A DNA stretch of 64,000 bases from Sulfurovum sp. (GTDB lineage: Bacteria; Campylobacterota; Campylobacteria; Campylobacterales; Sulfurovaceae). The translations under genes were made by a program, and so were the position numbers. Below, one piece after another: positions 50,686 to 60,913 of this stretch (the stretch's first letter is position 1; each line of letters begins with the position of its first letter). The notes beneath the pieces are model-generated. The model worked only from the letters and a program-made list of their open reading frames with translations. It had not been told where the DNA came from and did no database searches. The stretch is taken from positions 1-64,000 of the forward strand of contig NZ_WGDD01000051.1 in the NCBI RefSeq assembly GCF_015493435.1, written 5' to 3'.

Positions 50686-50813
50686 AAAGCAAGTGAATGA
50701 CAACAATGCCCGATACAGTGCATCTATGCACTCTTTCGGGGTTCGGCAACAAGGTACGGTTTAAAGGTTGAAAGAGTATGATAAAAAAACCATATCAATA
50801 AAGGAACCGACCT

Positions 50814-51452
50814 GTGACCTGTCCTATTTGCGATGATACTACCGAAACATTCATCGATGAGAGATCAAATATTACCTACTACCACTGCAACACCTGCGAA
50901 TACATTTTCAAATCTCCCGAGTGCCATCAAAGCATAGCCGAACAGAAATCCCGTTATGACCTGCATGAGAACCATGAAGACCATCCTGGTTACAAAGCTT
51001 ATTTTGAACGTTTTCTGGACTTTGTGCTTCCTTTGGCCGGTGCCCCTGAAACGGCACTCGATTTTGGTTGCGGACGGAGTTCTCTTTTAGCGAAGTTACT
51101 GGCAGAAAGAGGAATAGACTGTGACTACTACGATCCGCTGTATTATCCTGAAAACCTTGATGATAGTAAAAAATATGAACTTGTTGTTTCCACAGAAGTC
51201 TTTGAACATTTGCATGACCCGAAGGCCGTGTTTGAGGAACTGGTCAAAAGAATGGAAAGCAAAGGGTATCTGGCCATTCAGACGCAGTTTCATCCCAATG
51301 ACATTGAAGCGTTTAAAAAGTGGTACTATCATCAGGACCCGACGCATATCGTTTTCTTCAGGTCACAGACATTCAGAGTCCTGTCTGAGAAGTATGGATG
51401 TGAATTTGTGGAAGACAACGGGAAAAATATGGTAGTGATACGCAAACGGTAA
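50814..51452 (+). CDS. SAM methyltransferase with N-terminal zinc-ribbon-like motif
   Basis: CPICDD...CNTCEY, ALDFGCGRSSLLAKL, VVSTEVFEHLHDP. Confidence 0.88.
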   Translation: MTCPICDDTTETFIDERSNITYYHCNTCEYIFKSPECHQSIAEQKSRYDLHENHEDHPGYKAYFERFLDFVLPLAGAPETALDFGCGRSSLLAKLLAERGIDCDYYDPLYYPENLDDSKKYELVVSTEVFEHLHDPKAVFEELVKRMESKGYLAIQTQFHPNDIEAFKKWYYHQDPTHIVFFRSQTFRVLSEKYGCEFVEDNGKNMVVIRKR

Positions 51453-51511
51453 GGGAATGGAGCCCATTCAGCTTCCGCAGGGGTGCTGTGCCTCTCTACC
51501 GTACCAAAACA

Positions 51512-52492
51512 TTAAAAGAGGCTGTATTCTTCCTTGATCGTGTTGAGGATACTTTTGTCTGCATTGTAGATGAACGCATAATTGAAGAGGGTGCTTTTAA
51601 GGATCTCCCTGACCTCTTCTTTGCTTTCAAACCAGTGCGGCCTGTCAATACCCGGCACTTTGGTCTTGGGCGGGGTGAGCACAATGCCTTTGACCCAGGT
51701 GTTGCTTCGTTTGATATATTCTCTCGCTTCAACAATATCTTCAATATTGTCTGTAAAAATGGCTACTTTGTCACTTTTCCCCGGCTGCGTACTTTTAAGC
51801 TGTCCGTCGATGAATACCGGCATGAAGTGCTTGGTGTACTTGATACGGTCGACAGAGTAGGGCAAGTCTTCAGCTTCGCAGAAAGCGATCACTCTCAGGA
51901 GGTAGTCAAGATGGAAGGGAATAAGCTCTTTTTCCTGGTAGACATAGCCGCCGACTTTAAACGTGGTTCTGAAAAGGGTATCAAACACAGGGTAGCCGTC
52001 GACATCTTTTGCAAGCCTTTTGATATCTGGCTTGATAAGCTTCATAAGCGCTTTGTCTGTACCGACAAAAAGAGCATCGTCGGAATTCAGTATCTGTTCA
52101 AATGCTTTGCGCCAATCATGTGCAATAAACGCGATGTTTCCTTTGTGCAAAAGGATCATTTTCAAAAAGGACAGTTCATGTTCATTCAGCAGAAAGAATT
52201 TCGCCTCTTTTTTAATGATGACATAACGGATGAGCTTAAACGCTGCCAGCTGAATGTCAGAAACTTTGATCCAGGCGATCTCGTCATCTTTTCTTTCGAT
52301 ACTATCATCATCGTAGATAATGGCATAAGCGCCGTTCTCTACCGCTTTGTCGATCTCTTCCTGGCTGGAAGAGAAGAAAAGATCGCCATGTTCCACTTTG
52401 GAATAATAGACAGTAGCAGCTTCAACCGCCTGCACCTGCGGTGTATTGGTAAGGGTTCCCTCTGTGAGGTTTAGGATATCTTCTATTTTCAT
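51512..52492 (-). CDS. Protein resembling Mur-ligase (MurF-like) N-terminal domain, no P-loop
   Basis: MKIEDILNLTEGTLTNTPQVQAVEAATVYYSKVEHGDLFFSSSQEEIDKAVENGAYAIIYD; no GxxGKT. Confidence 0.5.
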   Translation of the reverse strand: MKIEDILNLTEGTLTNTPQVQAVEAATVYYSKVEHGDLFFSSSQEEIDKAVENGAYAIIYDDDSIERKDDEIAWIKVSDIQLAAFKLIRYVIIKKEAKFFLLNEHELSFLKMILLHKGNIAFIAHDWRKAFEQILNSDDALFVGTDKALMKLIKPDIKRLAKDVDGYPVFDTLFRTTFKVGGYVYQEKELIPFHLDYLLRVIAFCEAEDLPYSVDRIKYTKHFMPVFIDGQLKSTQPGKSDKVAIFTDNIEDIVEAREYIKRSNTWVKGIVLTPPKTKVPGIDRPHWFESKEEVREILKSTLFNYAFIYNADKSILNTIKEEYSLF

Positions 52493-54444
52493 CAGCTTAT
52501 CGGTGTTCCCGGGGTTTTCGGTTTTTCAGGGCGTATCATACACAGGCCGTTCTCATCTTTGGCCGCAAGCAGCATACCTTCACTCTTGAGCCCCATAAGT
52601 TTTGCCGGCTTGAGATTGGCAACAACACAAACCTGTGTACCGAGCATGTCTTCTGCGGAATACCATTCTTTGATACCTGCAACAACCTGTCTTGGCTCAT
52701 CTTCTCCGATATCGACCTGAAGCAGCAGCAGTTTTTTGCTTTTGGGTACCTCTTCGGCCGAAACAACAGTACCGATCTTGAGTGAAGTCTGAAAGAACTG
52801 GTCAATACCGATAAGGGCAATGCCTTCATCCTTGGGTTCTTTTTTCTTTTTCTCTTCCGTTTTGACTGCTTTGGTATCTGCCGGTTCCGCCTGCTCAAGC
52901 AGCAGTTCTTCAACCCGTGGGAAGAGCGGCGGGATTTTTTCTATGGTAAATGTTTCCAGCAGTTTCTGCTCCTTGATGAGGCGGTTCCAGCTGTTATTGT
53001 CAATCGTGAAACGGAGTGCTGCCGCGATCTTCGGACAGATTTCAGGCATGACAGGGTAGAGCATGACGGCCACTTTGGCAAGAATAGCGGCAATGAGCCC
53101 GTTAAGTGCCATGGCTTCTTCCTCTCTGCCTTCTTTCATAAGGGTCCACGGCTGATATCTGTCAATGGCCCTGTTGGCGACACTCAGCGGTCTCCAGAGC
53201 TCTTCAAGATAACGGTGTATCTGCATATCAAAAAGCAGCGGTTCGAGTTTTTCCAGCGAAGCAGCCACTTCATCAAGTTCCGCCTGATAGTATTTGGCGG
53301 TATTGGCCGAATCCACTTTGCCTTCAAAATATTTGCCACTCATACCTATGAGTCTGTTAAGCAGGTTCCCCAGGTCGTTCCCCAGATCGGAATTGATACG
53401 GTCGATGAGCGCTTTCTGGCTGAAATCGCCGTCACCGCCGAAAGGTACTTCTCTAAGCATAAAGTAACGGAAATTGTCCAGTCCGTAAGCATCTGCCACT
53501 TCTTTGGGGTTGACCACATTGCCTTTGGATTTGCTCATTTTCTCTCCGTCGCGCGTCCACCAGCCGTGCGCAGCGATATGTTTGGGCATTTCAAGTCCCA
53601 GACTCATCAGGAAGGCCGGCCAGTAAATCGCATGGAAACGCAGAATGTCTTTTCCTATGAGGTGTACACGTGCCGGCCAGAAGTCCATGTTGGCCTCATC
53701 GGTACCGTAACCCAGAGCAGTGACATAGTTCATCAGCGCATCGAGCCAGACATACATCACATGCTTGGGGTCGTTGAGTTCTGCGGGCAGTTTGACACCC
53801 CAGTCAAAACTGGTTCTGGTAATGGAAAGGTCATCCAAGCCTCCTTCTACAAAGCGGATCACTTCATTACGCTTGCTCTTTGGCAGGATGCAGTTGGGAT
53901 TGTCATTGTACCATGCCAGCAATTTGTCTTCGTAGGCAGAGAGTTTGAAGAAGTAGCTTTCTTCTTCTACAATGGTCGTCGGTTTGCCGCACTCGGGACA
54001 GAATTCACCGTCAACAAGCTGGGATTCCGGAAAAAATGCCTCACAGGAGATACAATAGTGGCCCTTGTAGACATCTTTGTAAATATCACCGTTCTCGTAC
54101 ATAACGGAAAATGCTTTTTGAACCCCTTTCATATGGTCAGCGTCGGTCGTTCGGATAAACTTGTCATAGGAAATACCGAAATCATCCCAGAGGTTCTTGA
54201 AGGTAGCGGAAATTTCGTCTGCGTATTCCTGCGAGGTTTTGCCTCTTGCTTTGGCTGATTCTTCAATCTTTTGTCCGTGTTCGTCGGTTCCGGTCAGGAA
54301 GAAAGTGTCAAGACCGCTCATGCGCGAGTAGCGTGCAAGCGTGTCTGCAATAATCGTTGTATAGGCATGGCCGATGTGGGCGATGTCGTTGACATAGTAG
54401 ATAGGGGTGGTAATATAGGCTTTGTGGCAAGATGATGATGACAT
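52492..54444 (-). CDS. metG: Methionyl-tRNA synthetase
   Basis: ITTPIYYVNDIAHIGHAYT, KMSKSKGNVV, C-terminal tRNA-binding domain. Confidence 0.96.
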   Translation of the reverse strand: MSSSSCHKAYITTPIYYVNDIAHIGHAYTTIIADTLARYSRMSGLDTFFLTGTDEHGQKIEESAKARGKTSQEYADEISATFKNLWDDFGISYDKFIRTTDADHMKGVQKAFSVMYENGDIYKDVYKGHYCISCEAFFPESQLVDGEFCPECGKPTTIVEEESYFFKLSAYEDKLLAWYNDNPNCILPKSKRNEVIRFVEGGLDDLSITRTSFDWGVKLPAELNDPKHVMYVWLDALMNYVTALGYGTDEANMDFWPARVHLIGKDILRFHAIYWPAFLMSLGLEMPKHIAAHGWWTRDGEKMSKSKGNVVNPKEVADAYGLDNFRYFMLREVPFGGDGDFSQKALIDRINSDLGNDLGNLLNRLIGMSGKYFEGKVDSANTAKYYQAELDEVAASLEKLEPLLFDMQIHRYLEELWRPLSVANRAIDRYQPWTLMKEGREEEAMALNGLIAAILAKVAVMLYPVMPEICPKIAAALRFTIDNNSWNRLIKEQKLLETFTIEKIPPLFPRVEELLLEQAEPADTKAVKTEEKKKKEPKDEGIALIGIDQFFQTSLKIGTVVSAEEVPKSKKLLLLQVDIGEDEPRQVVAGIKEWYSAEDMLGTQVCVVANLKPAKLMGLKSEGMLLAAKDENGLCMIRPEKPKTPGTPIS

Positions 54445-54580
54445 AGGTGGTATTTCCTTAAACAAATGAGTTTATACGTTTAGTTTGAAAGATATATTAT
54501 CGAAATTGTGCTGTGACACGGGTGACAGGATCTTTTATTTATAAAATTATATTATAATATAGTCTAAAAAAAACCAAAGT

Positions 54581-55102
54581 ATGCAAATGGATGAAGCGAA
54601 TCGGGCACTGATCGAGACCATTGTCAAAAAAGAGACCTTCAGCAAGGAAGAAAAAGCGTTCATTCTGGAAAGGCTCAATGCGGAAAGACTAGAGAAGCAG
54701 AAGTTTCAAAAGGACTCAAGCCGGCAGACAAAAGACTATACCGATGAGGAAAAACATCGGATACTGCAGGAACTCAATGAAAAACGCATAAGAGAGCAGC
54801 ATCAAACAGAGATGAAACGTATCCGTTTTCTCGATAAGAAGATCTATACTTTCGGCAGCAAGAAATTCTACAAACTCAAAGAGATGGAACGGGAATACTA
54901 TCTTGAAGTGGAAACCTGCAAAAATTTCAGCAGCCGTCCGGCTATTGTATCGCTTTGCTACAGAACCTTCGGCGAAATGAAAAAAAGAGAGGTATTGTTA
55001 AAAATTGAACCTCATTCCGAGAAAATATTCATTTCAAAAGATCCCATCAGAGTCTATTTTAAGCCTTTCGCACTGGAAGAGATACATAAAGAGGTACCAT
55101 AA
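54581..55102 (+). CDS. Coiled-coil hypothetical protein
   Basis: Charged helical N-terminus; abuts the next ATG (TAAATG). Confidence 0.65.
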   Translation: MQMDEANRALIETIVKKETFSKEEKAFILERLNAERLEKQKFQKDSSRQTKDYTDEEKHRILQELNEKRIREQHQTEMKRIRFLDKKIYTFGSKKFYKLKEMEREYYLEVETCKNFSSRPAIVSLCYRTFGEMKKREVLLKIEPHSEKIFISKDPIRVYFKPFALEEIHKEVP

Positions 55103-55351
55103 ATGTATTATCTCTATATGCTTGAATGCGCAGACGGTACACTCTACACCGGTATCGCGACCGATCTTGAACGGCGTCTTGAAGAGCACAATTCTTCGCC
55201 CCGGGGTGCAAAATACACACGGGCAAGACGGCCGGTCAAACTGGTATACACAGAAACGTACAAGGACAGAAGCAGTGCTTCCAAAAGGGAATACGAGATC
55301 AAAAAAAAGATGAACAGGGAAGAGAAACTGCGACTGTTCCAAAAATCTTAA
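55103..55351 (+). CDS. GIY-YIG domain protein (UPF0213-like)
   Basis: YYLYMLECADGTLYTGIATDLERRLEEHN. Confidence 0.92.
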   Translation: MYYLYMLECADGTLYTGIATDLERRLEEHNSSPRGAKYTRARRPVKLVYTETYKDRSSASKREYEIKKKMNREEKLRLFQKS

Positions 55352-55401
55352 GTACAACCTTTGTATACTATATATTTTAAATTCACGCTCAAAGGCCATG
55401 C

Positions 55402-57108
55402 ATGGACAAACCGTTCATTCAACTCCCTGAACTGACACTCAAAGCACTTTTTGAGAACAGTACATCAAACTATGCCGACCGTCCTGCCGTCCGGTTCGTA
55501 GAAGGGAATGTCATTACCTATAGTGCCCTGAGCCAGAAAGTCATCCAGATACAGACAATGCTGCATACGTACGGCATACGTCCCGGGGACAGGGTAGCCC
55601 TTTACAGCGAAAATATGCCGAACTGGTCTGCGATCTATTTTGCGGTAACGACCATGGGCGCAGTGATCGTGCCCATTCTACCGGATTTTCATACCTCCGA
55701 AGCCATGCACATCGCTATTCATGCAGAGTGCAAAGCGGCTTTCATTTCCCAAAAACTTTTTGAAACCGTCATTGACGAAAAGCAGCCTCCTTCTATGAAT
55801 CTGCTCGTGATTGCAGACAAGCTGAATGTCCTGACTAAACTTTCAACCCCTTCAACCATGGACAAAATGCTTAAAAAGAGCGGAGAACACTTCAACAAAG
55901 CTATGAAAAAACTGGGAAAAGAGAAAAAAGAGGAAGAGGAATTTGTACTGCACGAAGACGATCTTGCCGCCATTATCTATACCTCAGGGACGACAGGAAG
56001 CTCAAAAGGGGTAATGCTGACCCATAAGAATATCACGTATGACGCTACAGCAGCCCAGTATATGGTTGATATTTATCCGGAAGACAAATTTCTTTCTGTT
56101 CTGCCGCTGGCGCATACCTATGAATGTACGGTGGGGATGATCATCCCCATCCTGAACGGTGCTTCCATACATTATTTGCAAAAACCGCCGACACCGACCA
56201 TACTGGTCAAGGCAATGGCCATAGTAAAACCGGACTTTATGCTGACGGTTCCGTTGATCATGGAGAAGATATACAAAAATAAAATTCAGCCCGGATTTGA
56301 AAAGAATTTTGGGCTAAGAACACTTTACTCCGTACCGTTCATACGAAAAATACTCAACAGAATTGCCGGAAAAAAACTCATAGAAAGCTTTGGAGGGAAT
56401 ATCCGTTTCTTCGGTATCGGGGGTGCCGGGCTTTCACCCCTGGTGGAGCGCTTTCTCAGAGAAGCACAGTTTCCCTACTGTATCGGGTACGGCTTGACCG
56501 AAACATCTCCGCTTCTGGCAGGCACCCGCCCGGAAAAAACCAAATACAGAGCAATCGGTCCCGTACTTGAAGGAGTCGAACTCGAACTTCGTGACAAAAA
56601 TGCAGAAGGCATAGGCACACTGTGGGCGAGAGGTCCCATTGTTATGAAAGGCTACTACAAAGACCCAGAGAAAACAGCAGCAGCGATAGATGAGAACGGG
56701 TGGTTCAATACGGAAGATATTGGATATATTGACTCTGACGGCTACTTCTTCATGAGCGGACGCGCCAAGAACATTATTGTCGGTCCAAGCGGAGAGAATA
56801 TTTATCCCGAACAGGTCGAAGCGGTGATCAATGCCAATACGTTCGTAGCCGATTCACTCGTTTTTGACGACAGCGGTCTGCTGACCGCACGTATCAACCT
56901 CGATTACGATAAACTGGATGAGGAATTCGGTGTCAGCAAGAAGTCGGAAACCGAATTGCATAAACAGGTTTCAGAAGTGCTTGAAACGATACGCAAAGAA
57001 GTGAATGAAAAAGTATCAGCCTTTTCCCGTATCAAAAAGGTGATAGAACAAAAAGAACCTTTTGTCAAAACCCCGACCAAAAAGATCAAGCGCTATCTTT
57101 ATGTTTAA
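55402..57108 (+). CDS. Long-chain acyl-CoA synthetase (AMP-binding)
   Basis: IIYTSGTTGSSKGVMLTHKN, GYGLTETSP, GWFNTEDIGYID. Confidence 0.93.
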   Translation: MDKPFIQLPELTLKALFENSTSNYADRPAVRFVEGNVITYSALSQKVIQIQTMLHTYGIRPGDRVALYSENMPNWSAIYFAVTTMGAVIVPILPDFHTSEAMHIAIHAECKAAFISQKLFETVIDEKQPPSMNLLVIADKLNVLTKLSTPSTMDKMLKKSGEHFNKAMKKLGKEKKEEEEFVLHEDDLAAIIYTSGTTGSSKGVMLTHKNITYDATAAQYMVDIYPEDKFLSVLPLAHTYECTVGMIIPILNGASIHYLQKPPTPTILVKAMAIVKPDFMLTVPLIMEKIYKNKIQPGFEKNFGLRTLYSVPFIRKILNRIAGKKLIESFGGNIRFFGIGGAGLSPLVERFLREAQFPYCIGYGLTETSPLLAGTRPEKTKYRAIGPVLEGVELELRDKNAEGIGTLWARGPIVMKGYYKDPEKTAAAIDENGWFNTEDIGYIDSDGYFFMSGRAKNIIVGPSGENIYPEQVEAVINANTFVADSLVFDDSGLLTARINLDYDKLDEEFGVSKKSETELHKQVSEVLETIRKEVNEKVSAFSRIKKVIEQKEPFVKTPTKKIKRYLYV

Positions 57109-57117
57109 GATACAAAA

Positions 57118-57315
57118 TCAGAACTCGAATCCTCCGCCTTTGCCTTTGCTCATACTGTCATAGACTGCCTTGACATAGGCATCGCGTAATTCGCAGTCCA
57201 AAAATTTCTCACATTGCATGCAACTGTCAACCTGATGCTCTTTCTGGCAGTTCTCAAGTGCGGTTTTCTGCTGTTTGAGTATGATCTGCCATTCATCCAG
57301 TACCGTATCGGACAT
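57118..57315 (-). CDS. Small Cys-containing hypothetical protein
   Basis: 65 aa; CQKEHQVDSCMQCEKFLDCELRDAYVKAVYDSMSKGKGGGFEF; overlaps fbp stop by 1 nt. Confidence 0.7.
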   Translation of the reverse strand: MSDTVLDEWQIILKQQKTALENCQKEHQVDSCMQCEKFLDCELRDAYVKAVYDSMSKGKGGGFEF

Positions 57316-58169
57316 CAGCCATTGACCCCGTAAGCCTTTTTGAGCGCTTCGATTTCATAGTTCGAGCCGAAGAAGCACGGACTGGTATCGTGCGGATGTG
57401 CCGGTACGAGTTCCATCAGCCTTTTGCCTTTGTTGTCGATCGCCTGACCGCCTGCCTGTTCATAGATAAAGGCAAAAGGAATGACTTCAAAAAGCTGGCG
57501 GAGTTTTCCGTGCGGCTTGTCGGATGTTCCGGGGTAGGAGAAGATTCCGCCGCCTTTGAGCAAAATCTGGTGCAGATCAGGTACCATACCGCCGGAGTAG
57601 CGCAGTCTGTAGCCTTCGGCAAACAGGTCATCGACAAAACTTTTGTGGTAGTCACACCAGTTCTGCTGTGTCCCTCCCGGTGCATTGAGTTTGCCTTTTT
57701 CGTTGAGGAGCACTTCTTTGCAGACAAGATTGAAATACCCTTCATGTGCCCGGTAATGCATGGGTCTTTCTCCTTTGACGGCACGCATGATCTCAATACG
57801 GGGGCCATAGACCACATAGGCGGAAGCCACCAGGTTCTCTCCTTTTGGTTCACCTTCGTAAATACCGAAAATGGAGCCTACAGAAAGGTTTACATCTGCA
57901 AGACTGGACCCGTCAAGCGGATCATAGCATATAGTGTAACGTCCCTCATCGTGCAAAGACAGTACACCCGGTTTTTCTTCAGAGATCAAATCTTTTACAA
58001 GCGGTACCGATTTGAATGCCTCTTCGATAATATAGTCACTCTTGACATCAAGCTTGAGCTGATCTTCACCCGAAGAATTTTCACTGTCGCAGTAGCCAAG
58101 ATCTTCTGTTTTAATGGCATGGTCGATTTTGAACGCGACCTTTTCAATGGTTTCAAATATAGTATGCAT
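57315..58169 (-). CDS. fbp: Class I fructose-1,6-bisphosphatase
   Basis: [41 protein letters not shown]. Confidence 0.95.
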   Translation of the reverse strand: MHTIFETIEKVAFKIDHAIKTEDLGYCDSENSSGEDQLKLDVKSDYIIEEAFKSVPLVKDLISEEKPGVLSLHDEGRYTICYDPLDGSSLADVNLSVGSIFGIYEGEPKGENLVASAYVVYGPRIEIMRAVKGERPMHYRAHEGYFNLVCKEVLLNEKGKLNAPGGTQQNWCDYHKSFVDDLFAEGYRLRYSGGMVPDLHQILLKGGGIFSYPGTSDKPHGKLRQLFEVIPFAFIYEQAGGQAIDNKGKRLMELVPAHPHDTSPCFFGSNYEIEALKKAYGVNG

Positions 58170-58180
58170 AGGTTCTCCTT

Positions 58181-58678
58181 TTAAATGCTGATAGCGTGTG
58201 TTTTGATCCAGTCAATAATCTGATCGAGATCATTCAGGTCGAGTATATCGATCGTATCGGGAATTGCATACACTGACGGGTCAATCGTATCATCAATGGC
58301 GATGGCTTCGGAACAGTCAAAATAGCTTTCGTCTATCTTGGTGCGGAAAATAGCGATACGCGGAAGCGGCAGTGTCTTGAGCCCTTCAACCAGAAGAATG
58401 TCAAAATCGTTGATCATCGCAACAATCTCTGCAAGGCTTTTTTCTCTTTGCGAAAAATACGTAGTACGGGTAGGGGAGGTCACAACGACTTCTGCCCCTG
58501 TCTGGTAGAATTTATGGCTGTCCTTTCCTTCAACATCGAAGACAGCTTTGTCTTTGGGATCGTTTTTGATGATGGCCACTTTCTGTGTTTTGATCAGTTG
58601 GGATGAGACTTTCTGTACCAGGGTGGTCTTCCCGCTGCCGGACGGGCCTGTAAATGCGACTGCAACTCTGTTTTTCAC
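58181..58678 (-). CDS. mobB: Molybdopterin-guanine dinucleotide biosynthesis protein MobB
   Basis: [26 protein letters not shown]. Confidence 0.88.
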   Translation of the reverse strand: MKNRVAVAFTGPSGSGKTTLVQKVSSQLIKTQKVAIIKNDPKDKAVFDVEGKDSHKFYQTGAEVVVTSPTRTTYFSQREKSLAEIVAMINDFDILLVEGLKTLPLPRIAIFRTKIDESYFDCSEAIAIDDTIDPSVYAIPDTIDILDLNDLDQIIDWIKTHAISI

Positions 58679-58795
58679 GCATGAACCTTTTGTCCCGGAC
58701 TGTGCACCGGGTTTATAATGAATTGGAAGAATTATACTTAAATCTTTATTGAAAGTATGTTAAACTCTCTGCAATTCATGAAGGGCGGAGGGCAT

Positions 58796-59326
58796 ATGCG
58801 AATAGATCTTGCAGCGGTATCCTGTCTTGCCGTTTTGCTTTTTTCCGGCTGTGCCTCCAAGAACGAAAAAGCCCTTATGCACGTCTACAATACAGAAAAA
58901 ATTTACAATAAGAAACTGCTCCATACAGAAAAAGCCCAGCTCTACGACGGTAATGAAACCAAAGTACTGCTGACCGCCACCTATCTTTTCAATCAGACCG
59001 ATATCAAAAAAGAGGATGACAAACGGGATGAAGTTTTTATTGTAGGGCTCTATATGGAAGACGAAACAGCACAGAACCTGCTTTCTGAAGACTTCAACCT
59101 GACACTGAACGGTACGATGCCCAAACGTGTAAAAATACTGAAATACTCTGACAGGCGTTTGAAAGATATACCGCTCGTTACAGAATGGGGAGAGTACTTT
59201 GAAGTAGTCTTTCCCCATACGCCAAAGAGCAGGCTCGATTTGGTTTTTGACAGCCGCATCTATGGGAAAAGTGTGCTTCATTTTGCCAAGAAGGCAAAAT
59301 ATGTTTTTACCAAAGAAGTGTTTTAA
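58796..59326 (+). CDS. Lipoprotein of unknown function
   Basis: Lipobox LFSGC after a signal peptide; start trimmed to ATG 58796. Confidence 0.7.
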   Translation: MRIDLAAVSCLAVLLFSGCASKNEKALMHVYNTEKIYNKKLLHTEKAQLYDGNETKVLLTATYLFNQTDIKKEDDKRDEVFIVGLYMEDETAQNLLSEDFNLTLNGTMPKRVKILKYSDRRLKDIPLVTEWGEYFEVVFPHTPKSRLDLVFDSRIYGKSVLHFAKKAKYVFTKEVF

Positions 59327-59343
59327 ACCCGAACCATTCGGAT

Positions 59344-60636
59344 TTAATGTCTAAACCTGTCTGTCCGTGCAGGATCGGTCAATGACTTGATAAACGGAAG
59401 CAGTCGTGTTGACTTGCCCAGTTTGTTCATATAGATGACATAATTGGTCAGTACGCGTTTTCCGTATTCCCTCGCCTGTACATTGCCCATTTTCTCCATG
59501 CTCAGGTACGGTTCGAACGGCCCGTTACGAAAATAATGCGGATTTCTGAGAAGTTTTTTGGTAAATCCGATACCCGCATTGTAGGCATATGCGACAAACA
59601 GCGGATGGTAGAGCCACTTGTTCAGATAATCGAGATGGAGATTGGCGAAATCTATGGCAACTTTGGGTTTGAACATATCGTCGTAATCGATGCGTATACC
59701 CTTTTGTTTTGCCACATGGTCGACAAGAAAAGGCATGAACTGCATCATTCCCAGGGCAAAAGAGCGTGAAACGGAGGCAGGTACGAAACGGCTTTCCTGT
59801 CTGGCAATCGCATAGATAAGCGCCTGGCGTTCTACCGGATAGGTATCCATGGCATTGCGGTAGGGCATAGGGAAATAGGACTTCCTGTAGTTACAGGCTT
59901 TGGCCTTGATATAGGTATTCATACCTATGGTAGCCTGTGATTCACAGTCTTCGGCCAATTCACTCAGATCGGCATTGGGTTTCTTGACTTTTATCTTCAT
60001 CTTTGCCCAGTCGATCGGATTGGTCTCATCTATGCCTCTGATCCTTTTTTTGCTGACACGCGGAGTAATGATGCTCCTGGGATACTGGCTGTGCGTCATA
60101 TCAGCTGCAAGCAGGGTATACATATTGATATGGGTACTGTTCCGTTTGATCTTGTAGAGATATTTTTTTTCTTTGGTCAGCAGATAAAGCCAGAAAAGCG
60201 ACTTGTCCTTCTCCCAGCGTTTCAGGTAGACATCATGTGCTTTATGAAAATAGGTGATCGCTTTTTGAAGTTTTTTTCGCTGAACCTGCTTGATTCCCTC
60301 ATTAAACAGTCTGTTGCCTTCTGCCTGGTGTTTCCAGTCTTCTTTCTGCTGCTGCGTAACATACGGATTGTGCGTAATGTTCGGAGGGTTGACTCCAGTC
60401 TTTTTTTTGTAAGCCTGACGCAGTTTTTTATTGGTGTTGTTCACTTCTTTGACAATGCTTCTTGCCTGTGAAGCGGTCGTGCTTCTCTGCATGAGGAAAC
60501 GCCAGATGTAATAGTCTTTTTCCACACTTCTGGGCATATGGTGTACCTGGGAATAGGAGAAAGTTTTTGCTTCGAGAGCAGTGGTTCCAAGTGCCAGCAC
60601 AAGAACAACGGCACCAAGAAATGTTTTGAACATCAT
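59344..60636 (-). CDS. Soluble lytic murein transglycosylase
   Basis: AIARQESRFVPASVSRSFALGMMQFMP, FVAYAYNAG. Confidence 0.93.
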   Translation of the reverse strand: MMFKTFLGAVVLVLALGTTALEAKTFSYSQVHHMPRSVEKDYYIWRFLMQRSTTASQARSIVKEVNNTNKKLRQAYKKKTGVNPPNITHNPYVTQQQKEDWKHQAEGNRLFNEGIKQVQRKKLQKAITYFHKAHDVYLKRWEKDKSLFWLYLLTKEKKYLYKIKRNSTHINMYTLLAADMTHSQYPRSIITPRVSKKRIRGIDETNPIDWAKMKIKVKKPNADLSELAEDCESQATIGMNTYIKAKACNYRKSYFPMPYRNAMDTYPVERQALIYAIARQESRFVPASVSRSFALGMMQFMPFLVDHVAKQKGIRIDYDDMFKPKVAIDFANLHLDYLNKWLYHPLFVAYAYNAGIGFTKKLLRNPHYFRNGPFEPYLSMEKMGNVQAREYGKRVLTNYVIYMNKLGKSTRLLPFIKSLTDPARTDRFRH

Positions 60637-60637
60637 C

Positions 60638-60913
60638 CTATCCTAAAAATGCGCGCATCATGAAGGTATCGATGAATTGAAGTCCGAGGATGATGACAAT
60701 AGGGGAAAGGTCGATACCCCCAACGATCAGGAACGGCATTTTTCTGCGAAGCACATCGTAAACCGGTTCTGTGAGTCTGTAAAGAATCTGTACGATCGGG
60801 TTTCTCGGGTCGGGCCGTACAAAACTCAGCAACGCTGCGATGATCACGATCCAGATATAGAGATTGATCACAGTATGGATCAGTTGGACAATAGAATAGA
60901 TTAGGGCATTCAT
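60638..60913 (-). CDS. YggT-family membrane protein
   Basis: RPDPRNPIVQILYRLTEPVYDVLRRKMPF. Confidence 0.92.
   Translation of the reverse strand: MNALIYSIVQLIHTVINLYIWIVIIAALLSFVRPDPRNPIVQILYRLTEPVYDVLRRKMPFLIVGGIDLSPIVIILGLQFIDTFMMRAFLG

Noticed and set aside
50710-50745. Hairpin CCCGATAC-AGTGCAT-CT-ATGCACT-CTTTCGGG after ahpC
   Set aside because: Good stem but no following T-run; not confident enough to call a terminator or RNA element.
51488-52474. 328-aa plus-strand ORF
   Set aside because: Mirror of the 51512-52492 minus ORF. The minus ORF was preferred because it abuts metG and has a plausible domain; the choice is less certain than for other shadows.
53215-54258. 347-aa plus-strand ORF
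   Set aside because: Lies wholly opposite metG, which has clear signature motifs.
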